Source: Tetraselmis striata
Taxonomy: Eukaryota > Chlorophyta > Chlorodendrophyceae > Chlorodendrales > Chlorodendraceae
NCBI GenBank assembly: GCA_006384855.1
Contig: VCJN01000493.1
Location: 62,001-126,000 of the forward strand
DNA length: 64,000 nt
Direction of reading: 5' to 3'
Below the pieces are notes generated by a model. It searched no databases and was not told the origin of the DNA. It saw only the letters and a list, made by a program, of their open reading frames with translations. Both the position numbers and the translations under genes were made by a program. This document shows, one piece after another, positions 34,901 through 44,436 of this stretch (position 1 is the first letter of the stretch; each line of letters opens with the position of its first letter).

Positions 34901-36214
34901 AGGTGCCCGTGGCTGTTCAAGCCCCAGCAGCGCACGGTGGCTCCACCCAGCGCGCAGGTGTGATAGCTGCCGCACGTGACCATATCGATGCTGTCCATGG
35001 CGATGCTGGAAGCCTCCGTGCTGTCATCCATATCAACCTGGTTGGTGACGCTGCCAATGGCGAGCTGCCCGTTGCCGTTGAGCCCCCAGCAGAACAGCTC
35101 GTCGACGCTCCGCGAGGCGTCCCAGTTGGCGAGGCAGGTGTGCCCGTAGCCCGCGCACATGCGGTGGTCTGCCTCCCCGCTGCCAGGGGCCACCAGCGTC
35201 ACGCGGGTAGGGAACGTTACGGCCGCGGCAAGCAGTGCATTCATTGCGACGTAGTCCGAGGTGCTACCTTGCCCCAGCTGCCCAGACCCGTTTGCGCCCC
35301 TGCGGTGTTGGCCAGGGAGGGGTGGCATTAGGCAGCTGGTTGATAAAGTGATTGGTTGGGGCGCAGACTCGAAGGAGGAGGGGAGAGGGGGGGGGGGGGG
35401 GGACTTGGCAGGGCGTGCTAGCCGGCCGGGGCTTGGCTGCTCACCAGCAGTATAGTTTGACCTCGGTGCCCACATCGCTCAAGAGGATCATGGCGCAGGC
35501 GTGGTAACGCCCCACGGCGATGCCGTATATGGCAGTGTTGGAGGGAAGGCTGACGTACGGGAGATTGTTCCCCATCGTGTTGGCCTCCTCGCCGCGATCA
35601 CCGGCCGTTTCCGAGCCCAGCTGCCGATAAGCGTCGGAGCCCCAGCACTTGACGCCGAGCACTGAAGCGCGCGCGCACACGAAGTCCTCGCCACAGCCGA
35701 TGGACATGACGTTGTTGTTCATCTGGTCGCCGAGGTTGATGGTCGATAGGGAGGCAGGCGTCGTGCCCTCCGCGCTGCCAATGCTGGAAACGCTGACCTC
35801 TTGGCCAAGCCAGGGACCGCCGGCGCCCCAACATTTCACGTCATAGCCTCCATCGCCATCCGGATCCACCATCGCACAGGTGTAACCGGCCTCCCATGCA
35901 GTAGTTCTTGACATTACCTGGGCGGTGGTTGAGGGGCAGGCGGGGCGGTCGTATATGTAATACAAGTATGTATTTAAAACAAACTTGAGCTATCCCCTGC
36001 CGGACCAGCTGGGATAGTGCATTCGGATCAGCTCGTAGCGCGTGCGAATCTATTACCGCATAGAGAGGTGACCGCGCTGAAGGCGGGAGCGCGAGTTGGC
36101 CGGGGGGGGGGGGGGGGGGGGGCTACCTAGCACCGGTTGCACGCCAAGCGCGGCAGCGAGCAGCAGGGCTATGTGTAGTAGTATTCGCCGTAGCGGTACG
36201 AGCGACCGCCGCAT
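20980..36214 (-). CDS. Giant mosaic membrane protein: signal peptide, RCC1, Calx-beta/cadherin repeats, Cys-rich repeats, multi-pass domain
   Basis: Proposed exons from 5' to 3': 36214-36134 (or -36127), 35917-35445, 35299-about 34420, 34097-34032, 33344-33193, 32519-31398, 31103-29630, 29162-27949, 27776-26196, 24866-24186, 23064-22456, 21669-20980. That is about 3,000 codons. Splice phases agree at nearly every junction from exon 4 onward, which argues strongly for one gene. The domain order suggests a secreted N-terminus, a long calcium-binding-type stalk and a multi-span C-terminus, so a cell-surface receptor, adhesin or channel-like protein. I know of no named family with this exact order. 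Unresolved points: the exon 1-2 phase, the exon 3-4 junction (off by one base) and one surplus base at about 32228-32232. If the indels are real, the gene is damaged. The introns contain a SINE, microsatellites and poly-C runs. Confidence 0.8.
21803..22045 (+). mobile_element. tRNA-derived SINE in the last intron of the giant gene
   Basis: The head holds an A-box-like tcggttgagcgg and a near-perfect B box ggttcgattcc, separated as in tRNA genes. The 3' body (about 21909-22045) matches 40350-40478, and the head matches 37231-37290. It lies inside the intron 22455-21670, in antisense orientation to the gene. Confidence 0.8.
23203..23272. repeat. 20-bp tandem repeat
   Basis: Nearly four copies of attgtccccattgtcccgca, inside an intron of the giant gene. 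Confidence 0.92.
25080..25939. other. AT-rich intronic sequence
   Basis: Part of the 1.3-kb intron 26195-24867 of the giant gene. Lower GC than its surroundings; no ORF or repeat identified. Confidence 0.5.
25940..25989. repeat. (CA)n(TA)n microsatellite
   Basis: A CA run of about 13 units followed by a TA run of about 11 units, intronic. Confidence 0.95.
32540..33180. other. Intronic sequence of the giant gene
   Basis: Between exons 33344-33193 and 32519-31398. Contains locally repeated atatcaagtaatacc units at about 32630-32680; no ORF supported. Confidence 0.5.
33350..34030. other. Intronic sequence of the giant gene
   Basis: Between exons 34097-34032 and 33344-33193. AT-richer than the exons; no gene seen. 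Confidence 0.5.
34420..36214 (-). other. Module 1 of the giant gene: signal peptide and RCC1/BNR-like repeats
   Basis: Exon 1 encodes a textbook signal peptide: MRR, basic stretch, then LLHIALLLAAALGVQP. Exons 2-3 encode at least six repeats with the RCC1 core C-W-G-x-N-x-x-G-Q-L-G and preceding C-A hallmark: YDVKCWGAGG, LGVKCWGSDAYRQLG, YCWGANGSGQLGQG (split across 35445/35299), FCWGLNGNGQLAIG, RCWGLNSHGHLGYG, RCWGANTGGLIGQG, KCWGGNDLGQLGLG. Such repeats fold as a beta-propeller. In secreted protist proteins they are more likely binding platforms than nuclear exchange factors. Exon 3 runs into a proline-coding C-rich stretch (34110-34410) that may be intron rather than linker. Confidence 0.85.
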
Positions 36215-36675
36215 GCCGGCCGGCTCTATGCTCGTCGTCACCGGTGGGCCGCACAGGCGGGGCCACGTCCGGGATACGGGAAGGGAGAAATGCGGGAAGA
36301 GGGACTCAGGGAAGGAGAGGTAGCTCTGAACGTTTGCCGAGTCGTACCGCTATCGTACATTTATAGTAATTCCGATGTACATATAGCGAATACGTAGCTG
36401 TGTAAATAAAAATAAATGGTATTGTAAAGATCGTATTATTCGGCGGTACATCAGTACGAGAAGACGAGCCACTCGAGGCACTCCCATGCAGGTCCAGCTG
36501 GGATGATGCACTCGGAACAGCTCGTAGCGCGTGCGATTCCATTCCCGCATAAAGGGGTGAGAGGGTCAAATGGCGCGGATAGGTTGTGGTGGTGGTGTTT
36601 GTGTGTGTGGGGGGGGGGTGCGGGGGGGGGGGGGGGGGGGGGAAGAGGGGGGGGGGGGGGGGGGGGGGCAGGTAC

Positions 36676-36763
36676 CTAGCACCGGCTGCATGCCAAACGC
36701 GGCAGCGAGCAGCAGCGCTACGGGTAGTAGTGCTCGCAGCGGCGGTGAGAGCAACCGCCGCAT
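36676..36763 (-). pseudogene. Duplicated signal-peptide exon upstream of the giant gene
   Basis: Encodes MRRLLSPPLRALLPVALLLA and then AAFGMQPVLG, clearly paralogous to the exon at 36214 (MRRSLVPLRR...ALLLAAALGVQPVLG). The same CTAGGTA donor context is followed by a long poly-C intron start (poly-G on plus, about 36608-36668). Flanking noncoding sequence is duplicated too: 36018-36130 matches 36508-36690. No RCC1 exon follows before the next copy, so it is either an alternative first exon or the stump of a tandemly duplicated gene. Confidence 0.7.
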
Positions 36764-36870
36764 CTTGCGTGCCGGCTCAGCTCGCCTTCACCGGCGGGGC
36801 CCTAAGAATCTGCCACGGTGATATGGGGAGGAAGAAATGACGCGGGACGTGGGGGCGGGGGGGGGGGGGG

Positions 36871-36978
36871 GGGGGGGTTAGCGCTGAAGGTGGGCGTTCG
36901 CAGAGTGCATACATACGCCGAGCCCGCTGCGATGCTAGTTGCGGGTTCACGGGACTGGAGGCTTTTTGGGGTAGTCGC
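36871..36978 (-). pseudogene. Possible orphan RCC1-type exon
   Basis: The minus strand encodes EPATSIAAGSAYVCTLRTPT, which matches the A-G-x-x-x-x-C-A/T-L start of an RCC1 repeat. It is followed downstream by a poly-C run (poly-G at about 36857-36877). It lies upstream of the duplicated signal exon and may be a leftover of a third tandem copy. Short, so uncertain. Confidence 0.35.
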
Positions 36979-37068
36979 TACTTGTACGATACACTTGTCG
37001 CTAGTTGGGTTCTGTAGTTTTTTTTTCATCGCATCCGTGGAACATTACAAGTGGCACTGGCACACTTC

Positions 37069-37195
37069 TTTTTTTCGCCCCCGGGACAGGACTGGCATTG
37101 GCACACTACTAGTACTGGCACCACTACCATGGCCGTCGTAGAGACGCTGCGCGCAAGGGTTTCACTGGTGCCAGTCCTGTCCCGTGGGCGTGAAC
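37069..37195. mobile_element. Rearranged LINE 3'-end fragments in opposite orientations
   Basis: 37069-37100 matches the terminal block of the LINE family (tcgcccccgggacaggactg). 37131-37192 matches the same block in reverse orientation. They form a broken inverted pair, probably from a twin-priming or rearranged insertion. Confidence 0.7.
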
Positions 37196-37230
37196 AAACT
37201 ACTGGCACCAGTGATGGAATATGAGTTCAG

Positions 37231-37310
37231 CCCTTGCCCGCTCGATTGAGCGGTCGTCTCGTACGCGAGAGGTCCCGGTATCGATTCCTGGTCAATGTTC
37301 CTGGACGTTT
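37231..37310 (+). mobile_element. SINE tRNA-like head
   Basis: Matches the head of the 21.8 kb SINE, with ctcgattgagcgg as A box and ggtatcgattcc as B box (one inserted base). The sequence that follows is not the 21.8 kb body but the repeat at 37312. Confidence 0.7.
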
Positions 37311-37311
37311 A

Positions 37312-37516
37312 CCTCGCGGTGCCAGAGGTACTGCAGCGAGCAGAATCTGGTTACAAATCCGTGAATGACGAGGCCGTTCGACCGGTCAGCCGAGTGCCTG
37401 AGTTTCTTCCCCTGAGTACCGACCGGTCTGACGAACGAGTACCGCAAGCAGGATGACCGAAGTCTGACGGCCCAGGAGGAGTATCTATGGATGTTGTGTT
37501 TCAGAGCCCACATGGC
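37312..37516 (+). repeat. Direct repeat R1
   Basis: About 200 bases, with blocks such as ctgcagcgagcagaatctgg and aggaggagtatctatggatg. Repeated in the same orientation at 39953-40137. Not recognised as a gene. Confidence 0.85.
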
Positions 37517-38024
37517 CGCTCCTTTCGTATTAGCTATCGACGAGCTGCTACCCTACGGCGGGATGAGCGCCATGTGTCCGGACCGGAGCCTCCCACTCTA
37601 CAGACTTCATTCAGACCTTCCGCGGTGCGGCGCTTCTTGTTGCTACAGCCGAGTGCGGCTCAACCATCCGCACACCTGCACATGGCGGTTCAACAACCCG
37701 CCTCCCGTACCATCTCATCGCTGCGGCCGTCGGTTGTTGCACTACGTGTTACAACTGGTTCGCAACGACCAAGCTTCGCGCGTGTACGTTACGCGTGTGA
37801 CATGCGCAACAAGCGCGACGGGCGCGCGGGGCGAGCCTCCTACCTGAACCTTGCCCCGCAAACCCGAACTGATGTTGTTGCAGACCTGTCCAACAAGTAC
37901 CGGCCAACCGCTGGAAACCTAACCCCGCCGAATATTTTGCTAAAATGAATCGCCCCCTTGTTACTCCATCGGCCAAGCGCCGTAATTGACGAGCCCGAAG
38001 TTGTCGCCCCTTGGGATGATGCTT
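37517..38024. other. No gene recognised
   Basis: Between repeat R1 and the recombinase relic. Overlapping frames of similar length in three phases; probably decayed internal sequence of the same element. Confidence 0.4.
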
Positions 38025-39150
38025 CACCACTGGTCTCGTCTACATGAGGCGTTCGGATCAGACGAGCTAGGGCAGCGGAACCTCGACCTACTCTCCAGCT
38101 CCCTCACCGCTTAGACGCTCAAGAGATACGCCGGCAGACTATCTCAATTCGAGGAGTTCTGCCACGACTCCTATAATATCAGCCCGCTGGAGGCGACTAC
38201 TGCTACTGTCGTCCGGTGCGTCGCTTGGATTGGGGAGCGGGGTCACATTGGGGCTAAGTCGTTACAGCCCTATTTGTCAGCAATGAACACGTTCTTTGAG
38301 CTACACAACCTCGATCCGATCGCCAAGGACAGCATGCACCTTAATGTTGCTCGCCATGGCCTGGTGCTAAGGCAACGCCGCCTGGAGGTTCCCCCTGTGC
38401 GAGTCCGTATGCACGCTAATGTCGTCGCTTGGAGCTTCGCGCGTAGAGGGCGCAGAGTTGATTGTGCCTGCTCCTCCCCCGAGTACCGGTACGACTTCCG
38501 AGCCCTTATATGGCTTCGGTTGTCAACTCCATGTTCTTTGCCAGGTCACTTACTGGCGTGTCCTGCCGAATGCTGGACGTGCATGTCGACGACTACAACA
38601 TTACTCTGCAGATGCACCGCGAGATGGGACGCGGCGGTCGACGCGGCCCCGACGACTTGCGCGCACTACTCCTTCCAGGGTCGGAGCACCCCCGCATTGC
38701 GCGTCTCCCGCACCACTTCATCGACCACTACGTACAGTCTGCCCCCCTGGCCCCTGTTGCCTTGGCCAAAACAAACGTCTGGGCGGTCAGCCCGAGCGAG
38801 CAGTCCAAATCTTGGATTGTCGCTACAATGTCGGACTGGCTCTCTACGGCCGTTCGTCTTGTTGGTGCTGCCCCCCCCCCCCCCCCCCCCTTGCTGGGGC
38901 ACTTCCTGGAGCTCACACAGCCTTCGCAAGGGAGCAGCATCAGCCGCTAACGCCATCGGAGCTCCACTGTCCCACATCCGCTACCAATGAAGGCGGCTGG
39001 GCTACCACCTCCGACATCGTTCTGGACTACATCGACCCCAACGTCGTTCCTTCGCCTGGCGCGTGGTTCTTCGGTCACATCGCACCCCTCCGCCACTACC
39101 AAGTTCAACAAGACTCCGCAGCGGTGGCCTTCCCGGTGCCCCCTTCGTGA
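38025..39150 (+). pseudogene. Decayed tyrosine recombinase of a YR retrotransposon (second relic)
   Basis: In plus-strand frames that shift several times it aligns with the recombinase at 18353. The N-terminal part contains LKRYAGRLSQFEEFCHDS, then VVRCVAWIGERGHIGAKSLQ and PYLSAMNTFF. The C-terminal part has SHSLRKGAASAANAI (His-x-x-Arg box intact) and LDYIDPNVVPSPGAWFFGHI (nucleophile Tyr region). A stop interrupts the start (LTA*TLK). A run of 19 C at about 38872-38890 and several frame changes break the middle. It lies between direct repeats R1 and R2. Confidence 0.82.
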
Positions 39151-39952
39151 CCTGGCGCCGCTGCTTCTCCGTCAATCTACCGCTCTCTCCGTTCGCTCAT
39201 CACTGGCAAAACCACACGCAACTTTGAAATGTTTTAAACTTGTTTTTATGGGGTTTCCTCCTTTCTCTAACCTCTTTTCCGGCTAACGTTGCTGCTGAGT
39301 GGTACGGGTTACTAGGCACCTGTCGTTGCGCCCTTATATTTTTGGGTGCAGCACGAGTAGACATAAAAGCAGCCATATCAGTTGAGCATGCCATCTTCCA
39401 GTTTCGCTGCGTTACGTGCAGCGCCGCCCTGACTCTGTTTTGCCTCCACACTTTCACTTAACCATCCTGCCAATTTCGGCTCTTGTCCGTGGAATTCAAC
39501 CTACGCGACCTTTTGCGCAAAACCAGACTCAACTTGGAAACACGCAGCGATCAACTGTGTCGTAACTTGTTGCGAGCAAGGTCACCCTAGGTTGTTCAAG
39601 ACCACACCCGGCTCGTCACCACCTGTGTGCGAAATTCTCATCAGTACGTCAGTGCGTCATCATGCCAGATGGAGAAGAACCCGTCGTTGAGGCCACGGAC
39701 GCTCGAATTGCTACAAGCAGACATGAAGGCCCAGTCTACATTGCTGCGCGAGCTTGCAACAGCGTTAGCCCAACTGACGGCTCGTGACTACCGTGTTGTT
39801 GATGGAGACGGAGTACATGGCTCTGGTTCCGGGCAGCGAGTCGCGGGACAGCCCACAGGCAGTGGGGGGGCCGCAAAGCGCCCCGACTTGCTATAGCCAG
39901 CCCAGAGCGGCCGTGCCGGAGCAAAATCCGTGGATGACGAGGACGACTACCT
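39151..39952. other. Probable remaining YR-element sequence, unassigned
   Basis: A frame around 39663-39790 begins MPDGEEPVVEATDARIATSR and overlaps a Leu/Ala-rich helix-like frame (LLQADMKAQSTLLRELATAL). This faintly recalls the gag start of the 14.9 kb element. Not enough for a firm call. Confidence 0.3.
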
Positions 39953-40137
39953 CGTGGTGCTAGAGGTAGTACTGCAGCGAGCAGAATCTGGTTACAAGGC
40001 CGTTCGACCGGTCAGCAGAGTGTCTGGGCTCTTTCCCCTGAGTACCGACCTGACGAACTAGTGCCTCAAGCAGGATGACCGGCGTATCGGCGGCACAGGA
40101 GGAGTATCTATGGATGTCGAGTTTCGGAGCCCACATG
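39953..40137 (+). repeat. Direct repeat R2
   Basis: Second copy of R1, with small deletions, in the same orientation. Confidence 0.85.
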
Positions 40138-40240
40138 CTGTTTGAACGACTTGTGTTTCTTACAATATCTTGATGTGAACTAGTGCAGGAGTAGCGCAGA
40201 TAGACCTTAATTTGTACATGCCTCGGACATGCCTCATTGT

Positions 40241-40490
40241 ATGTCCGCCCGGTAGAGCGGTGGTTACTCACTTAGGAGGTTCCCGGATGGATTCCCGGCT
40301 CTATCATTTCATGGCATTATCGTCCGGGCCCGTGTCCCCGCCGCTTTACCTGGTTGATGCATTAGCCCTTAGGGGTTCGAATGAGGCAACAGTCTAACGG
40401 CTATGCCAGACTTACGATTGCAGTTGGCGAATAACGAGGTCAAGTGATGGGGCGGCTTTTGCCGATGACCCGGGGCGAATAACTTTACTT
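40241..40490 (+). mobile_element. tRNA-derived SINE, second composite copy
   Basis: A different tRNA-like head (ccggtagagcgg; degenerate B box) joined to the same 3' body as the 21.8 kb SINE (40350-40478, starting acctggttgatgcattagc). Confidence 0.75.
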
Positions 40491-41893
40491 TTACCTCAAC
40501 AATGTGAACATAAATATCAATGTTAGAAGCGCTGGTGTTTATACGGGTACGGGTACGACGGCACGACGAATCATTGCGGCGCGCAACAATGATGAAGTTA
40601 TGGAAAGCCCCGCCACGAGCTGGGTACCTGGTACGGTACCAGCATGGGCGACACTCCATTATTACACCACTAGTAGCGACTATATGATAGTTATTAATAC
40701 TCAGCAAAGCATAAGTTGTCGAATGAGTTGCAAGACTACTTGAAGGTTAGTGTCGGACTTCCATTCCCAGTTACTCGGGAAGTGCTGGAAGCTAGATACA
40801 ACGTGCTAGTCTGCTGCTCTCCCCTGCTCAGACTGAGTTGTTCGGAGGGCCTACTTACCTCTATATGGGAAACACATAGTGTAATCACATCCCAAGCTAG
40901 GCCGGCCTCTTTCGTTTCCAAGCCCCACCTCCTTCCATCTCACGGAACTGATGCCCAGCTCCAGGGGAGGTGGGTGACTTGGTGGGTCTCTGGGGGTGCT
41001 GCCCCCCTACTCCAAAGCAAGCAAGGAACATGGCGGTGCCAACGGCGCTGAGCTCCAGGTTGCACGCGCTGCATCACACTAGCCTACACTGGCACGTGGA
41101 TGGCGTGGGTGGAGGATCGCACGTGCCCACTCTAGGTCACAATCTGGACATAAGGTTTCCGGCCCTGGTCCGGGGGGACTTCACTCTAACGCTGCCGTCA
41201 TATTTCATTCTACGAGGACTAGCGGGATTCATCGACAATGCGGTTTAATCCCATTTGCGCGGACCCGCCAACTATGTAATGTTATCAACCACTGTTAATG
41301 GCCAGGCAAAAATGAATCATTTGGCGCCAGTGACCAGAAGTTTCTGAAATGATTCACGCATGGGGCCCGGAGCATATTGTGCCTTGGTGCCTCCCTAGCA
41401 TATTGAGGCCCTCACTGCCTACATGGCCGGGAAGCATCTCCCGGCATGGCCTATGAGCTCCTCCACGTCCTTGGACATCCCCCATGGCCCGCCGGCCGCT
41501 GGCTGGCTGTCAAAAACCCACAGCACTGGCCGGTAGGACAGCGATTATATTCAAGTCGAACAACAGGGATACATATACGCGCATGGTACAACTAGTGAGC
41601 CCGGTCCAACGAGTGGACAACCGTACTGTACCCGTGTATCACTGAGCCGCCGCGCTCGATTGCTCGGTCGTACTCGTAGTGAGCGGCGGCCATCACGCGT
41701 GCAAAGGGACGATACGCGTTGACGTCTGGGATCTCTACATGTGACCGAGCACAGGGCGCGCCATGGCAAGGGGCTCCTCATCCTGCAGCCTTTGCCACAA
41801 TAGGCTCAGTCAGCAAACAGCCAGCAACGCTGGACTCCTTGCGCATGGGAGGGGGTGCTGCGCTCGGCACAGAGCTGAGCTGCGGCATCCGTC
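40491..41893. other. Intergenic, no gene recognised
   Basis: Open frames at 40716-41250 lack domains. 41645-41690 has weak similarity to the SINE head (cgctcgattg, tcggtcgtactcg). Confidence 0.5.
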
Positions 41894-41898
41894 TTGCA
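41894..41898 (-). promoter_or_regulatory. Putative TGTAA polyadenylation signal of AATF
   Basis: Minus-strand TGTAA 63 bases downstream of the AATF stop, the usual signal and spacing in green algae. Short motif, so chance is possible. Confidence 0.4.
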
Positions 41899-41960
41899 TT
41901 ACAGGTGTGGGCGTGCGTACGTCACACCACTCCGCGGACGAGCGGCGCAGGAGTGCCGCG

Positions 41961-43490
41961 TCAGCTGGACCGCATGCCAAACATGTTGCTGAACACCGAG
42001 GGAGGAAAGCCCGGGACGCAGTGCTCCGCCGGAGTCATGAAGTTCACCAGCTTCTCGTGGGCGTCGTATCGCAGCTTGCGGCCCTTGGACGCGCGGCGGT
42101 CCACCTGATTCTTGCGCTTACTGGACGGCCGGGCGGCCACGGACGCGTTCCCCAGCTGGCTCTCCAGGTAGTCCTAGGTGCCGAGAACCACCCGCGGTCA
42201 GTCCTGCCCCTGCTGACCGAAGTCGCTCAAACGCTCTGTTTAGGACAACTGCCAGCTCTCACCTTGAGCGCAACCTGGTAAAACTCCGTGTCCTCGAATG
42301 TCTCCTCGTCCCGCTCGTCCCTGCCGGGCTGACCCGCCTGAGCCGGCACCGCCCCCGACCTTGAGCGCAGCCCCAGCCGCCATCTGCGACCTGGCGACCC
42401 ACTTGGACGGCTCCTGCATCATGCTGTCCACCTGCTGCGACGGCGCCTTGTCCAGGGCTTTCAGCTTGGACCGCAGCGCGGCGCCCCCGCTGCCCAGCAC
42501 GGTCTTCCGGTGCCACCTGGAGATGAGCACAGCGGAGCAGCATGCCATCAGGCATGAGCTGGCAGCGGGAGCGTCTCGACTCGGCCGCCAGCGTGGAGTG
42601 AGCAAAGCGGCGGCACCTGTCGATGGAATCTGTCACGTACTGACTCTTTGCATTCCAGGTCGCCTCCAGATGCTGCCATTCCCGATCAACATCCGCGGGA
42701 AGAGTGGGCGGCTGGTCGCGATTGATCGCCGGGCTGGCGGCCACCGAGGAGTTCTGTGGCGCCAGAACACGCAGACGCCGGACTCACTTCGGCAGGCGGG
42801 GCAGGATGGGGCGAGCAGGAAGTGCGGCTGCGACGGGGTGGTCGGTGACAAGCACCCGCCCGCACCTGGATGTCATCTAGGCTGGCAAGCACCTCCACCA
42901 GGGAGCGCGCAAGCGCCGTCTTCGCCTCGCGGATGGGCTCGTCAAACTCGCATGCGTCGGCGAGCCTGAAGCCCTGCACCGCAGAGGGAAGGCACGGAGT
43001 GATGGGGAGGGATGCCGTCAGCGTCAAGTCCTCACCAAGCGGAGCTTCACCGCAGCCTGCCAGACAGTACTCCCTCACGGCACTGGCAGGCTGAGCGCTG
43101 CGCACACTGCCATCCATGACCCCCCACACGAGGTCAGCCCTGCCTGGATGAATTGCACACACACATGCTCCCTCTAGGCAGCATATGACCAGTGCCCAGC
43201 GGCTGGCAGCTTCAAGACGGCGGTGCATGAGCGCTGCACGCAGTGAGATGCCGCTGCTGGTTGTACCTCTGGCATGCGGTTCGAGCCCTCCAGGACCTGC
43301 TGGAGCTGCACACGGCACTCCAGGAATTCCTTGTGATACCGCTGCTGGGCAGCCACCCCTTTGCCCTTGACAGCGTCCGCCGCCGCGCGCTTCATCATCA
43401 CGGCTCTCAGCTCCTCCTCGTTGTCCTGCAATCAACAGCATCCGCTTTAAAACAAGGCCGGCGCAGTCGTGACTACTCCGGGAGCTTCTA

Positions 43491-43525
<35 letters not shown>

Positions 43526-44436
43526 TGAGGGCGCACCTCCAGGCCATCGGAGTCATCTCGGCCATCCCCCTGATGAAGCTGCCCAGCCAGGCGGCCATCA
43601 GCGTCTCCCGCCTGCTCCTCATCCTCCAGTGAAGATGCAGTTTCACGCTGGTCCGCAGTATGTTGCCCAGACGCCCCACCCAGCATGAAGCGGCCATTCT
43701 CCTCGCCCTCCTCCTCCTCCTCCGCGCCCCCCTCGTCGCTCTCTTCCTCGTCTTCCCCATCATCCTCTAGCACCTCGCCATCGTCACTGCAGATTGGATG
43801 AATGGAGCCTACTCTCAGCCTTCCCACAATGCAAAGCGCACCCATTCGCCCCGCGTGTAGCCCTGGGTTGGAGTCTGGGTGGGCCGCGCTCTCACCTGGA
43901 ACCGGGTGCATCCCTGTTGCGCTCGGAGCGGCTCGTCTGCCTCCCAGAGTACCCGAGATCAGAGACGTCAATGTCCCCGCGCATGATGAGCCCGGAACTC
44001 TTCCCCTTCCTGAGGAAAAAGATTCACAGTGCATGCATGGAGTGAGAACAGCGACCTACCCACGGCTGTGTATGAGACGTAAGTAGACGCAGGGGGTGAA
44101 GGTGGGGGATGGGGTCAGGGGGAGTGGGCGCGTAGCATCCACACCCTGGCTGCGCAAGGCGCCCCTCCGAAAGTTGATCATCTTCATCCTCTGCGGGCAA
44201 GACTGCCCCTGAACCGAATATGTCTTCCTCCGGATCTACACCTGTTGGCGGCGGATATGGCGCAGTGTCTGTCAGTGGCACTGCAGCCCTGATGTAGGTG
44301 GAAGTCAAGCAGGGTCACACCAGGAAGATACGGCCGGCCATTATCAGCCAATGCAGAACCCTGGGCAGTTGTTCGCACATGGTGCAGGATTGTCCAAGCC
44401 GGCAAGCTCTTGCAGCAGGGTTTTTCGCCTCGCCAT
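41961..44436 (-). CDS. AATF: AATF/BFR2 (Traube) ribosome-biogenesis protein, 9 exons
   Basis: AATF/Bfr2 acts in the nucleolus in small-subunit rRNA processing. Exons: 44436-44379, 44241-44145, 44009-43896, 43786-43537, 43425-43267, 42973-42866, 42753-42617, 42516-42263, 42173-41961; about 462 residues. Features in order: start MARRKTLLQELAGLDNPAP and DPEEDIFGSG; RGDIDVSDLGYSGRQTSR (family Y-x-G-R-x-x-S-R); a long acidic Glu-rich stretch (43786-43600); the AATF leucine-zipper core KGKGVAAQQRYHKEFLECRV; an R-W-H-R-K-T motif formed across 42617/42516; FEDTEFYQVALK; and the C-terminal TRAUB domain with VDRRASKGRKLRYDAHEKLV and NFMTP. Phases agree at every junction except for one surplus G in a run of five near 42350 in exon 8. 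Intron 4 carries poly-C. Confidence 0.92.

Noticed and set aside
34420..35917. RCC1-family nuclear exchange factor
   Set aside because: The repeats follow a signal peptide and are spliced to extracellular-type modules, so the nuclear role of RCC1 does not apply.
42328..42350. A 22-base mini-intron in AATF exon 8 (gtcggg to ctcag)
   Set aside because: All other introns here are far longer; one surplus G in a five-G run explains the frame change and the exon phase more simply.
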